Shown here in pieces: positions 24,591 through 35,174 of a DNA stretch of 64,000 nucleotides. The translations under genes and the position numbers were made by a program. The notes beneath the pieces are model-generated. The model was not told the DNA's origin and ran no database searches. It saw nothing but the letters and a program-made list of their open reading frames with translations. This DNA comes from Leptobrachium leishanense (Eukaryota > Chordata > Amphibia > Anura > Megophryidae), in contig CM019063.1 in NCBI GenBank assembly GCA_009667805.1, positions 189,468,661 to 189,532,660 of the forward strand. Reading direction: 5' to 3'. How positions within the stretch are numbered: position 1 is the first letter of the stretch; every line of letters begins with the position of its first letter.

Positions 24591-25420
24591 ATGATAGGGC
24601 TACCACTAACATAAGCTGTAACTAGATCACTTGTGCATTAAAAAAAGCCCAAACATTATAAAACACATGCTACTTGTTTTATTTGTTAAAGCAATTGCAT
24701 GTAAAAATGAAAACTAAAGTTAGATTAAGAAATTTTTTCTTCTGCTATCATTTTGTGGATTTTTCCCATGGTGCAACATTTACCAAAATTGTAAGGAAAG
24801 TCTTTTATGGATTTATTAAGAATATACTGCCTGTTTCCTGTTCCTAGTCATGTTCTTAGCTGTTCTGCACATGAAACAAGTCTTGCTTTACAGCTGTGGT
24901 ATAGGATAAAATAGTAGCGAAGAGGCAATGGGGTGGTGGGGTGAATGTTTAGGCAAGACTGAAGGTTTGCTCTTTAGACTACGTCACCTCCAACATTTGA
25001 GGGGCCCAGGGCAAGAAACGTTTTGGGGCCCCTTGCCCTGCTTTCAACCAACGCACTGCACTTTTTGTCACACACATATACACGCAGTGGCATCACTAGG
25101 GTTGGTGTCACCCGGTGCGGAAACTCATGGTGTCACCTTCCTTCCTTAGTCCTTTTTTTAACTACTGCTGCTCGGAAATCAGAACTCCCATAGTTCTGAA
25201 CTCCCACTCTGAATGCAATGACAATAGTAGTGTATTAAATACATAACAATGTATGTAATAAGTAATAAAATAACACTGTCACTGCTATGATTGATTAGAA
25301 GAATAATATATATTGGTTTAAAGCTTCCATTATACATTAAAAAAAGTTCACAGCATAGAGAATTTTTTCATTTCTTCTGGGACCAGAAGAGGAGAGGATA
25401 AAAAAAACAAAAGGAAAAAA

Positions 25421-25728
25421 AGCTCCACAGCAATTAAACTCACAGTAATGTGCAGTGTATAAGCATATCACAGAGCTCCACAGTGATAAAACTCACAGTA
25501 ATGTGCGGTGTGTATGAGTGTATCACAGAGCTCCACAGCAATAAAACTCACACTAATGTGTGGTGCATATGAATGTACACAGAATCCACAGCGATAGAAC
25601 TCTCACTTTAAAGGCAGTGAGAATCAGTGTACACAGAATCCACAGAAATAGACCTCTAACGGTAAAGGCAGTGAGTATGAACGTACACAGACTCATAGCA
25701 ATAGACCTCTAACAGTAAAGTCAATTAG
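25421..25728. repeat. 53-55 bp tandem repeat, about six units
   Basis: Units start at 25421, 25474, 25529, 25583, 25637 and 25691. The consensus begins AGCTCCACAGCAATAAAACT and continues with CACAGTAATGTGCGGTGTGT and ATGARYGTATCACAG. Single or inverted units of the same sequence occur at 5690-5815 and 32257-32298. Confidence 0.9.
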
Positions 25729-25784
25729 ACTCTCCTTTTTTCATGTCCCCCTCCCTTTATCATTTCCATTTCCCCACCTCCCTT

Positions 25785-25905
25785 TTCAGTCCATTTCACC
25801 CCGTTCTTTTTCATTTCCCACTCTTTCCATTTCACCCCCTTGTTTTTCATTTCCCACTCATTCCATTTCACCCCACTCTTTTCATTTCACTCAGCCCCCC
25901 TGTCA
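25785..25905. repeat. Pyrimidine-rich tandem repeat of about 36 bp
   Basis: Three or more units of TCCATTTCACCCC plus TTTTTCATTTCCCACTC. It creates a spurious 63-codon frame. Confidence 0.75.
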
Positions 25906-26522
25906 CTCCCCTGTATTCATTTCACCTTCGGTGAACCTGGGTCCTGCCTGGGAGCCACGGCTTTGCTCTCCTCCACGGAGGCTTCACTGCACACGCATCA
26001 GAGGTCTGAGAGGAAGTGATGTTATATGATCACTTCCTTCCGAGTTGTGCCGTCACATGTACTCTGGGAAGTGATCATATAACATCATCTAAAAATTTTG
26101 AGTTAGTCTGCGTCCCAGACCACTGGCCTCAACGCTTGGCGGCGGATCCCCATTATAGTTAATAGCGGCCAGTGTTTGGTGGTAGCTGACACAGAGGGTA
26201 TCGGGAATGGTGCACAGCCCCCCAAAGTGCGAGGCCCTGAAGTCCACCCAAAGGGCAGACCTGTGTCTAGGCTACCCAAGATAAGATATGGCAGCTGAAT
26301 AAGATCTAATAGTTGAGTTTCAACACTTTAATCCACCCACTTGTGATGTCCTTTGCATACTGTATCACACAGAATGCAATCCTTATTTTCAGTGTCAGTT
26401 TTCTGGTGATCTGTAAACTATGGGGAGTCAGTTTACAACACAAAAGCTCACAAAATGATGCCCACACTAACGCATACAGAGTAAAATAGTTTTTAACTAA
26501 CCATACATGATAAAACCAAAGT

Positions 26523-26676
26523 ATTATTGCCCTTTATTTATATTGCGCCACAGATTACGTAGCACTTTACAAGGGTGGTTTATAAAAGGGATTGATACAT
26601 TTGAATACCACACATAGATGATATGGCCTCATTCAAAGGGACCCTGTTCTCAAGGGAATTTACAATCTCTAAGAAT
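26523..26676 (-). mobile_element. L2-like LINE tail, truncated
   Basis: TTATTTATATTGCGCCACAG and GTAGCACTTTACAAGGG match the L2 3' UTR in reverse orientation, followed by CTCAAGGGAATTTACAATCT, the conserved L2 upstream block. Cut off by P2. Confidence 0.6.
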
Positions 26677-26678
26677 AT

Positions 26679-27498
26679 TTAATCCCTTCCCGACCGCTGA
26701 CGTACCATGTACGTCCGATCGGAAGTTTCCCTTAGACACACGGATGTACATGGTACGTCAGCGTCCTCTAACCTCCCTCCCTCCTGATACTCACTCGCTG
26801 GAAGCCTGCCCCGCCTTTTCAGGGGGCCAAGCAGGTGCGATAACGTCATCACGTTGCGTGATGACCTCATCACCAGGCGCCACCCGGCACCTGCTGTAAA
26901 AATGAGGAAGGGGAGGGCGGCTCATTTGGAGCCCTCTATCTCCCCAACGGTTAATGCTAGAAAAAAAACAAATTTCACAGCTGGAAAGGGGGTAGTCCCC
27001 CTTGCAGTAATGCATAAAATTAACCCCTTCATTGCTGGATCACGATTCAGCACCAATCAGCGCCAAATCGCGATTCAGACCCAGAGGTGACTGACATCTT
27101 GGATGTCAGTCAAGCCTCCAGGTCACTCCCCACCCACTGACATCCTCACCATATGTGTGAGGACAGCAGTGGGCTAGATAACCCCCTAGTTGCCAACTGG
27201 AGATATGGGGATGCTTTGGATACACATATCTCTCGATCCGTGACAGCTAGTGGATCCAATGATATATTGGAAAGGCCTGATCTTGGCCTTTCCAAGGATA
27301 GCAAACATGACCAGGTTTGTTTTTTTTAAAAATAAATAAAATAATGATAATAATAAAAAAATTGGGGTTTTTAATTTTTTTTGTCTTGGGGGTTTAATTA
27401 AATAGAGCTTAAGCTGGCATCTAAAAATTATGAGCAGGAAATGGTCAGAATGAGCTCAGCTCCACAGTGGTGAAATGGCTCAGTAGTGAAGGGGTTAA
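26679..27498. mobile_element. P-family TTAA-flanked element (P2)
   Basis: 820 bp between TTAA at 26679-26682 and 27495-27498. It has a subterminal hairpin GCTGACGTACCATGTAC with its exact complement (26697-26713, 26746-26762), a GACTGACATC/GATGTCAGTC hairpin at 27089-27111, and AACGTCATCACG/CGTGATGACC. No transposase frame. Confidence 0.8.
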
Positions 27499-27668
27499 AA
27501 GGCAAAAACATGTAAAAATTCGGTATGTCTAATCTCAGGACAATGTTTCAAAACTATTTAGCTGGGGTCTTTTTTGGCGGTTTTAGATTTTGGGGATTAA
27601 ATTGTAAAACCGCCCGGTCACTATGGGGTTAAACATGTATTGTGAGGTAGGTACTTCCATATCATTAA

Positions 27669-27849
27669 CAGGGCTATTCAGAAAGAGGTGAAAACCAGGA
27701 GAATGACTGGAGAATTAAAAATTCTAGGTCAAAATAGTCAAACCAGAAAAATTCTCCTATTTATCTCACTTTCCAAATTGGCTATTTGGTCTAGATTGTT
27801 CATTCTGCTGGCAATTCTCAAGGTTTTCACTACTCTCTGAATAGCCCTG
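27669..27849. mobile_element. O-family short MITE (O1), intact
   Basis: 181 bp with inverted ends CAGGGCTATTCAGAAAGAGG and the complementary CTCTGAATAGCCCTG, flanked by TAA. The copy at 48952 is the same family in the opposite orientation. The ends resemble those of the T family, so both may use one transposase. Confidence 0.75.
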
Positions 27850-28059
27850 TAAGTGTGTTGCCGAAGGAGCAGTGTGTGGATTCATATGCTGCATTGAAAC
27901 CTATCTTGTTTCATTAAAAAAAGTTAGGAAACCTAAAATTTCACCCACAAAATCCTAAAAGAATAATTAAGTAAAGAAACTTACATTCTATTGGTAGCAA
28001 TCTACTTGCCATTCTTAAATAAGCAATAAAAAATGAAATATCTCATAAAAAAGCGAAAA

Positions 28060-28257
28060 ACCAACTGATTAGAATCAGCCAGAATGAGCCGGATCGCCGA
28101 AATGATCCGAATCACCGAATGATCCAAATCATCGAATCAAATCGATCCGAAATTTCAGGTGGTTGATATTTAGTTTTTGGAAATGCTCCAGAAACACGAA
28201 AATGGTGAATTTCGTCCGAATTTCAATTCGGAACGAAATGAATTGCTCATCTCTAGT
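28060..28257. mobile_element. End fragment of a TTCGG/CCGAA-rich element
   Basis: Repeated CCGAAATGATCCGAAT-like words end at CATCTCTAG. This resembles the right end of the 9010-10746 element. Confidence 0.4.
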
Positions 28258-28427
28258 TGTTAATGCATGCAGAAATAATGCAGCTGTAAGCCCACTCCCT
28301 ACTCACTGATACCACTTAACCATGAAACTTACATTTTAAGTTTCCTCCTGTCTAAATCCTTGTTTGTTTGCATGTTCTTTCTGGGTGGCTGCATGCTCTT
28401 CAAATCCCCATCTATTCTTCAAAACTC

Positions 28428-28452
28428 CATCACATCACATCACATCACATCA
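28428..28452. repeat. (ATCAC)n microsatellite
   Basis: Five uninterrupted copies of the pentamer CATCA. Confidence 0.9.
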
Positions 28453-28599
28453 GAGCAATGTGTGTGCTGTGGTTAACAATGAATGGAGCTATCAGTATGA
28501 CAGATGTCCCATTCATATTTCGATATAAATGGAAGTGCTGCCAAATTTAAAACAACAAATATCATAAAACAGTGTGTAAATGTTTTTTTTTGCAATCAA

Positions 28600-28959
28600 A
28601 AAATTTTTTTTTTTATTAGGTAAGACAGTACAGAGAATACAGTATTAGATTGTTAACAATGTACAATTATACTTCAAAAAGTTGTGGTAAAAGGTGGTAG
28701 CATCTAAATACCCTTGCGGATCAGTTGTAGTTCATCCAGGTAAATCAGGCTACTATTACCAGGGAGACCGTGAGTGTACTTGTGTGGGGGTACCGATGGC
28801 CACCAAGTAGGAAGAGAGAATTTACAGAGATTGAGGCAGGGAAAAGAAACAGATAGGAGAGATAGGTAAAAGGGAAAGTGTGAAAGACAGAGCAAGATCT
28901 GCAGAAAGAAGGGAAGGGAAGGGACGGGACCAAGGAGAGGAGGAGAAAAGAGGAGAAAG

Positions 28960-28995
<36 letters not shown>

Positions 28996-29130
28996 ACACA
29001 TACAAACAAGAAGCATATATCTCAGATGGCAAGACCTGACGTGGAGAAGGTTTCGCGAGGACGCCTCTGTCGTTCCAATACCCTCTCAATCTGGTTGCAG
29101 CCAGCGTCTACAGTCGGCTGAGGATATGAA
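28600..29130 (-). mobile_element. Possible LINE 3' region with a long internal homopurine/poly-A tract
   Basis: A purine-rich stretch (28860-28960) runs into about 38 consecutive A residues (28957-28994). On the minus strand this is a long poly-T tract producing poly-Phe frames. The poly-T at 28600-28615 could be the poly-A tail of a minus-strand element. Identity is uncertain; no protein domain seen. Confidence 0.3.
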
Positions 29131-29429
29131 TGAGTTCCAATGGAAGTGTGTAAATGTTTAACCTGTTCACTACCAAGCATTTTTAAAATACTACCATAAC
29201 ATTTAATTATTTGATATTTAAATGTAGGGTAAATATTTGAAAAACTACTGTTATTCTGCGAAAGCTAGAAGATCAAAATAATGTACATTTTCTTCATTTC
29301 AAGCTTTTCAAGTATTCATTATCTTCTGCAGAAATATTGGTATAGTGAAAGGTTCTAATCTCTAGAACCTTTGTGTCCAAGTGGTGACAATCGGCTCATC
29401 CCAGGTCCAGATTAACAAATATTATAGAG

Positions 29430-30510
29430 GTTAGAAATTGTTATTTTAAATGTCTCCCTGCATCCCTACACTGTCACCTTGTCCCTGTTCCTGAACCCCA
29501 ACCTTTACCACTGAAACCCACACCTACCCCTGTCTCTGCATCCATAAATCTGTTCCTGTCCCTGTTACCTTAGGCTAGGGTCAGACGAACGCATTTTTCA
29601 CGTCTACCGTCAAAAGTACGTTGATGCGTCCGAATGCATTTTTTCACAGAAGACGCGATAGCGGTCATACGATGCGCATTTTTGGCCTTATTTTTTGACG
29701 GAGCTATAAAAAACAAATGGACGTGATGTTGGCCGGACATGTGCAGCGTCTGACGTCTCCTAATCACGCACACACGCAACTATGCCGACGCAGCGCACTC
29801 TGTGAGTCAGTACTAGCGGTTCCACCTTCTCGAAAAAATGCCTTTGTTTGCCGCTTGCGTTGCGCGGCCGAACTTTCGTGCGGCTGTACTTCGTATATTG
29901 GCCGTCATTGGACTTAATTTGCTGCTACTACGACCGTAATAAAGTGCGGCTCAACGCACGTTCGCACTGCGTTCGTCTGACCCCAGCCTAAAACGTTTCA
30001 TTTCAGATCTATTCCCAACATACCTTTAGTTCTTGCACCCTTAAATTGCACCCCTAAACCCATTTATGAAGTCTTAATGTTGGACATGCACCCCCAAACC
30101 TGGCCCTGCAAAGATAATGCTGGTTCTGCACCCCCAGACCTGTCCTGGCATTTTTATACATGCATCTCAAGCCCCTATGTCAATCACTATTCCTCTAATT
30201 CTCTCACTGACCCCTAAACCTATTCTTATCCTCATCCTACACCAATACACTGTCACCCCATTCAGTGTCTGAACTATAAACATTCCCCATAAAATCTGTT
30301 CCCACTCTTGTCCCTGCACCCTTATACCCCTAACACTGTCTCTATACTCCTAAACCTGTCTATTTCGCTTAAACCTAGCCTTGTTCCACTAATACTGACC
30401 ATGTTCCCCTAAACTTACCTCTTATCTCTAGGTCTGTCCCTGCTCCCCTAAACCTCTTTATTTCCCCTTAGCCTGCTACTGCTCCCCTTTTACTGTCCTC
30501 TCTGTTTTAC
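29430..30510. repeat. Degenerate C/T-rich repeat array, split by M3
   Basis: Loose repeats of CCTGTCCCTGCACCCCTAAA occur on both sides of the M element (29440-29570, about 30000-30510). Unit boundaries are too diverged to state a period. Confidence 0.5.
29573..29988. mobile_element. M-family MITE (M3), complete
   Basis: 416 bp between GGCTAGGGTCAGACGAACGC and CGTTCGTCTGACCCCAGCC, with TTA on the left and TAA on the right. Same orientation as M1. Confidence 0.85.
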
Positions 30511-30602
30511 ACAGAAAGGATTATTGCTTGCTTACGCTGAATCTTCTGACAGCTGCAGAACAGCGCCTCTGTGGCCCATATAGCCATCCTGTGCTTTGCA
30601 TG

Positions 30603-32217
30603 TGTAACGGTTTCGGTATGTCACTGGACAAATCAAAGCTCAAAATCCCAAAATCAGAAAACCTTTTCACCAAGTGCAGTACTAGTCCTTAAAATGGTCC
30701 GTTTCGCAAGCAGAGGACAGGCCTAACATGCAGAGAAGGAAAAAACCCACAGCAAACCCTAACTTCCGGTCCTTAGAGAGGTGAAACCAAAAATAGAAAG
30801 GAGAAAATAGAAGAACACCGATGCATAAAGAGGTAGAGTAGCAGAAAAAATAGAGAAAATCCATCCAGGTCAAAGGGAAAAAAAGAATATTGCACAATCA
30901 AGTAAACGTAGCCAAGGTCAAGGGATTCGAATTTCACAGAGGCAAGTAATGTAGTGAAGGTCAAACACAGAATGAACAATCAGGAGTGGACTAATAAAGC
31001 GCTACCTAGCAGGGTTATTCAAAGAGAATCGAAAAGTCACCGCACGTTCGGTGACTTTTCGTTCTCTTCAATTCGGGGCGATTCGGCGATCCCATTTCGG
31101 CGACCCTGCGGTGTATTCTGCAAGCAACGCAGGGTCCCCGAATTGCAGGGAAAGGTCGCCGCAAACCCGCCGAAAACTCACCGCAAAACGAGGGCGAACG
31201 CACACCGAAACCCGCAAAAACATCTGGATTAACCCACCGAAAACGCCGGAAAAACCCGAGCAGGAGTCGATCACACGCAGCGCAGCCGCCGGAAAAAGAT
31301 GACACCGCAGACGAATGCAGTAAATAAATTAAAAACACAGTTTGCTTGAATGTTTGAAAAGTGAAACACTGTTTGCAAAGAAACTACTGAGCGAAAATGT
31401 CTGAAATTTACATATGAGGTCCAGGGAATGATAATAAAAAGGGCTGTTACAGAAAAAATAAGTAAGTTTTTTTTTAAAAAAAAATCCCCAAAAAATGCTT
31501 AAAATATCCTATAAAATCTATCAATAAAGATACTTTTTGCTGCAGAATATTATAATAAACGGTTTATTAGATATTGAATTAAAACGGGAATATTTTTAAC
31601 ATTGAAGCCTATGGGATTCACCTGAATAAACCTGCCGAATTAAACCACCGAATGGCAGGGCATTAGGGGAACCTTTCACTGCTGGTTTGTGTTCTCTGAA
31701 TAGCCGAAGCAGTGCTTTTTCATGGGGATTTCACTGCCCTCGAACAGGCACCGAACAGGCACCGTATGTTCAGGCAATTCGCCTGGATTTGTCGAATTGC
31801 CTGCTCTCTGGATAGCCAAATGACCAGGAAAGGTAACCGAACGCTGATTTTCAGCGTTCGGTTCCCTTTCGGCAGCCATTCGGATCTCTTCGGATAACCC
31901 TGTGGGTGAAGAACAACCACAATAGGTCAATGTGTGTCAGTCAGAGTCCATCTTAAATAGCTTCATGAGTGTGCGCCAAAACTTGCATGACCAAAATGCC
32001 ACACATATGGTGGTACGCAGAGTACAATGCAGGATGCACGTCTCAATAAATGACGTAGACCTGCGAGCCCCTTTGAACCCCATTAGTCGTGAGAGCATAT
32101 CAGGAGATTTTACCATACATACAGACCACACCAAACTTTAGATTAAAATTTGCCAAGGATCACTTATCACTCACCTCGGAGTCAGTTAAAGATACCATGG
32201 GCGCTGGGCAGGTTACA
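30603..32217 (-). mobile_element. Probable solo LTR interrupted by T5
   Basis: TGTAACGG...GGTTACA ends with imperfect 5 bp flanks GCATG and GCTTG. Removing the nested T element leaves about 720 bp. On the minus strand CTATTTAAG at about 31951-31964 could be a TATA box. The flank mismatch and lack of an internal region leave some doubt. Confidence 0.45.
31010..31902. mobile_element. T-family MITE (T5), complete
   Basis: Starts CAGGGTTATTCAAAGAG and ends GATAACCCTG. Its left end contains a palindrome of the form GTCACCGCACGTTCGGTGAC, as in T1 and T9. Nested in the LTR-like sequence. Confidence 0.85.
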
Positions 32218-32299
32218 GCTTGGGGCAACCCCTTCACTGTAGTTGATATTGTGCCCTGTGTATGTGTGTATCACAGAGCTCCACAGCAAGAAAGCTCAA

Positions 32300-32630
32300 A
32301 CAATTCTATTTAACTTATTACTATTTAGTAAAGTAAATTATATATTAAAATGTAGTATATTTTTAAAATTTATTAAAATATTAAATATCAAAATATATGT
32401 TATTAAAATAAATCCAAAGGAAAAGGTGCACTAGAGAGTCTTGAATATCAAATAGAAAAGTTTTATCCGTAATAGAATAGAGACATTTCAGTCCTCTCAG
32501 GGACTTTTATCAAGACATGATATTATTTAAATAAAATATAACAATAATTTAAAAATATATTAAAATAAATTTGCTAAAATATGTTAAAATATTAAACTAT
32601 ATTTATTAATATAAATATAAACGTTTAATA
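32300..32630. other. Very AT-rich interval
   Basis: Mostly TTAAAATAT-type words; no gene or repeat terminus recognised. A stray unit of the 53-55 bp repeat lies just upstream at 32257-32298. Confidence 0.5.
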
Positions 32631-34438
32631 TTAACCCCTTCACTGCGGAAGACGTGTGGGGAACGTCATGGGAATCCCATTACAATCCACATTACAATCT
32701 TAACGCTAACATTAACTCTCACCTGCGTGAGCATTAACGTTAGCAGCGGTGTCTACCGCATATTACAATCAAACGCATATTACAATCAAACGCAAACGGG
32801 TAAAGTAACCCGTTTGCTTTTGGTACCTTGCACTTTTCAGTGCAAGGTTACTGTACTTTGTGTTCCCTATACTTAACATGGGGAGCGCAAAGTGTTAATA
32901 AGCGTTAGGATTACAAAGTCCTAACGCTGATTAACGTCCATTTCTGGTTAGCGGAAAGTTAACCAGAGCCGGGACTTGGTGTTAACGGATTCCGCTTCTG
33001 CAGAATCCGTTAACAGCATAAAAAAAAAATCAGATTCTCACCTCCTGTCCCGCGGCGAGGACCGTGGCTCCGACCGCCTCCTCCGTCCGGTGGGAGCAGG
33101 GAAAGACTGGGGGAAAAAGTCCTACGGACTCCATCGAGTGGATGCTCGCAGCTGCACTCAGCGCTGCCGCGAGCATCGTGGGGCCGTAGCACACGGTAAC
33201 AATGCAGGCAACATTTTAAGCGCCTGCATTGTAATTCCACGCTAAAACGGGGGCGGTAGGCGGAAAACTGCAGGCGCAGTTTTTTTCTCCCTACCGCCCC
33301 GGTTTTAGCGTGGAGATTTTACTTTAGCCCTATATGTGGAGGACGTTACCCAAACGTCATCTGTTTAGAGGGGTATTCTGGCGAAATACTCACCTCTCTC
33401 TCCAGGTTCCGCGGTGATCTGACTTCCTAGAAGTCAGACCCAGCTTTATACCCCCTTCCGGCACACTGGCGTCATTGTGCCGGGTGCAATGACATCAGAT
33501 TCAGGCGTCCCCCCGGCACAGCCAGAAGAGCGCCGATTGGGAGAAGATATTAGTAAAAGAAAGGCAGCCCTGGAAAGGCCACAGTGTGAATTTTACAGCG
33601 CTGCCTCTCTTTAACCCCTGAGGTGCCGGTACGAGATCCGGTGCCATTCGGCTATTCGTGGACTGCTGCCGGAGGTGGCTGACATCTTGGATCTCCCAAT
33701 TGGTGGCAGCTAGAGGGTCATGGCTTTCCAATGATACCAAACCTGACCATGCTAAATGTTTTTTAAATAAAAATAATAAACAAAAAATAATTTAAAATCT
33801 TAAAAAACTAAAAAAATTTGTTTATTTTTTTATTAATGCAGCAATATTTTGCCCATTTCGATTATAATTTGAACAACGATGTTGCAATAACGATTTATTT
33901 TGTTTTAGCTAAAATCACATAATTGCTCAGAAAGATAAAGTAACGGGTTCCCAGTTCAAATTTTTTAACAAGCGCACTCCATAGCATATAGAACCACAAA
34001 AGCTCAGATGATAAAATGTGAAAAAAATTATTTTACATGCTGTAGATGATTAAAATTTTAATAGAAATTCTCATTTTTTTTTACATTTTTTGTTATAGCG
34101 TTCTGGCAGGGCATGACATTGGCTCTAAAACGTTTTAAGCAGGCATGGGATAGGCATAAGGCTATCCTAAACAAAAGATAAATCCAGGTAAAGTATCCAT
34201 GTAATTGGGCAGACTAGATGGGCCGAAAGGTTCTTATCTGCCGACATTTTTCTATGTTTCTATGACATATACTTATTATAATGATATATTATTAATCTGC
34301 CGAAAAAAAGGATATATATTATTTGTCTGAGCTGTATATTAAAATGTGACTTCAAATCGCGTTTAAACATGATGAGCAAAACCGGTAAAAATGAGCTCAG
34401 CACAGAGGCGTGAAATGGCTTAGCAGTGAAGCGGTTAA
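32631..34438. mobile_element. P-family TTAA-flanked element (P3), invaded
   Basis: TTAA at 32631-32634 and 34435-34438; inverted ends CCCCTTCACTGC and GCAGTGAAGCGG. The right part shares GAGCAAAACCGGTAAAAATG and TGCAGCAATATT...AATTATAATTTGAAC with P4 and P5. An N-related palindromic segment with complementary CCTACCGCCCCGTTTTAGCG arms (about 32672-33340) and a CR1 fragment are nested inside. Confidence 0.75.
34120..34263 (+). mobile_element. CR1-type LINE 3' tip
   Basis: Identical over most of its length to 24066-24206 (GCATGGGATAGGCATAAGGC, GGGCAGACTAGATGGGCCG), ending TTTCTATG. ATGACAT occurs on both sides, a possible target duplication. Heavily 5' truncated and nested in P3. Confidence 0.8.
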
Positions 34439-35174
34439 AATAAGTATGTTATTAAAAAAAATGTAGATGCCACACCTTCTCCTGCTTTATGTTTTGTTTT
34501 GGCAGGGAATCCTGTTTACCAATTTTTTTGGAGAATTAGTATTTGAAAGAAGGGATCACTTCAAACCATGTTACAAATAAGATCTAAATTGTGAAAATAA
34601 TTTAGATTTACATAATTAAAAAAAGCACTTTAATGTTGGGAAAATATTTTAGAGCCAACGTTTTTCGTAAAATAAATTGCTATTCTGGGTCATATTTCTC
34701 TATATTTTGGGACTTTCTTGGCAAGTCTACGGTTATTCAATTTCAATAAAAACCGCCCACCTGTGCCTTCCTGATCTGCATTTGGTTAGTGTTGGTAACT
34801 GGAAACAGCAGAACACTGAACTATCTGTAACTTTTTGGGTCTGTTCTGAAAGAAGCTGTCTGTTTAGCACAGACAGACAATGGTATAGCTGTAGCACTAA
34901 CTCCCGATGTCAAAGGTTGAGGTTCCATTCATGATCGGAGGACATGCATTGCACAACTCCTTCTTAGTGCCTTAAGGCACAGGAAATATACATCAAGCTT
35001 AGGCCTTTTTTTCTGAGGTGTGAGTTTCATACTTGAGATAATGCTCACAAACCTGTTTTAACCACAGGTATACAGGTACGGTAGCACATCACAGCTCAAA
35101 ACCTCAAAACCATAATCCTTATGTTTATTTAAGTCACAACAAACATATGCATAGACTGAACACGAGCAAAATAG
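34439..35174. other. Interval without recognised features
   Basis: An 85-codon plus frame (34677-34934) resembles nothing I know; no repeat terminus seen. Confidence 0.4.

Larger units (their letters stand above)
24983..26267. mobile_element. hAT-like element carrying satellite-like arrays
   Basis: Flanked by near-identical 8 bp duplications TAGACTAC (24975-24982) and TAGGCTAC (26268-26275), at the point where the host repeat is interrupted. Inverted termini are not obvious. Near 25085 it has CAGTGGCATCACTAGGG, itself similar to hAT-type ends, so a composite is possible. It contains tandem arrays at 25421-25728 and 25785-25900. Confidence 0.55.
24591..26510. mobile_element. Second copy of the AAGGGACAC-type element, invaded
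   Basis: Blocks such as TAAGCTGTAACTAGATCACTT, CATGTAAAAATGAAAACTAAA and TGTGGATTTTTCCCATG match 2380-2560. The part after the insertion (26268-26470) matches 2670-2800. Terminal sequences are eroded. A 1285 bp element splits it. Confidence 0.6.

Noticed and set aside
24979..25080. Possible tRNA- or 7SL-derived SINE
   Set aside because: No A-box/B-box pair found; the sequence fits the start of a hAT-like insertion better.
25421..25728. Possible CRISPR-like array of regular spacing
   Set aside because: The 53-55 bp unit is repeated throughout with no unique spacers, in a eukaryotic transposon setting.
28704..29161. Frames with poly-Phe or poly-Lys
   Set aside because: Produced by a 38 base homopolymer and a homopurine stretch.
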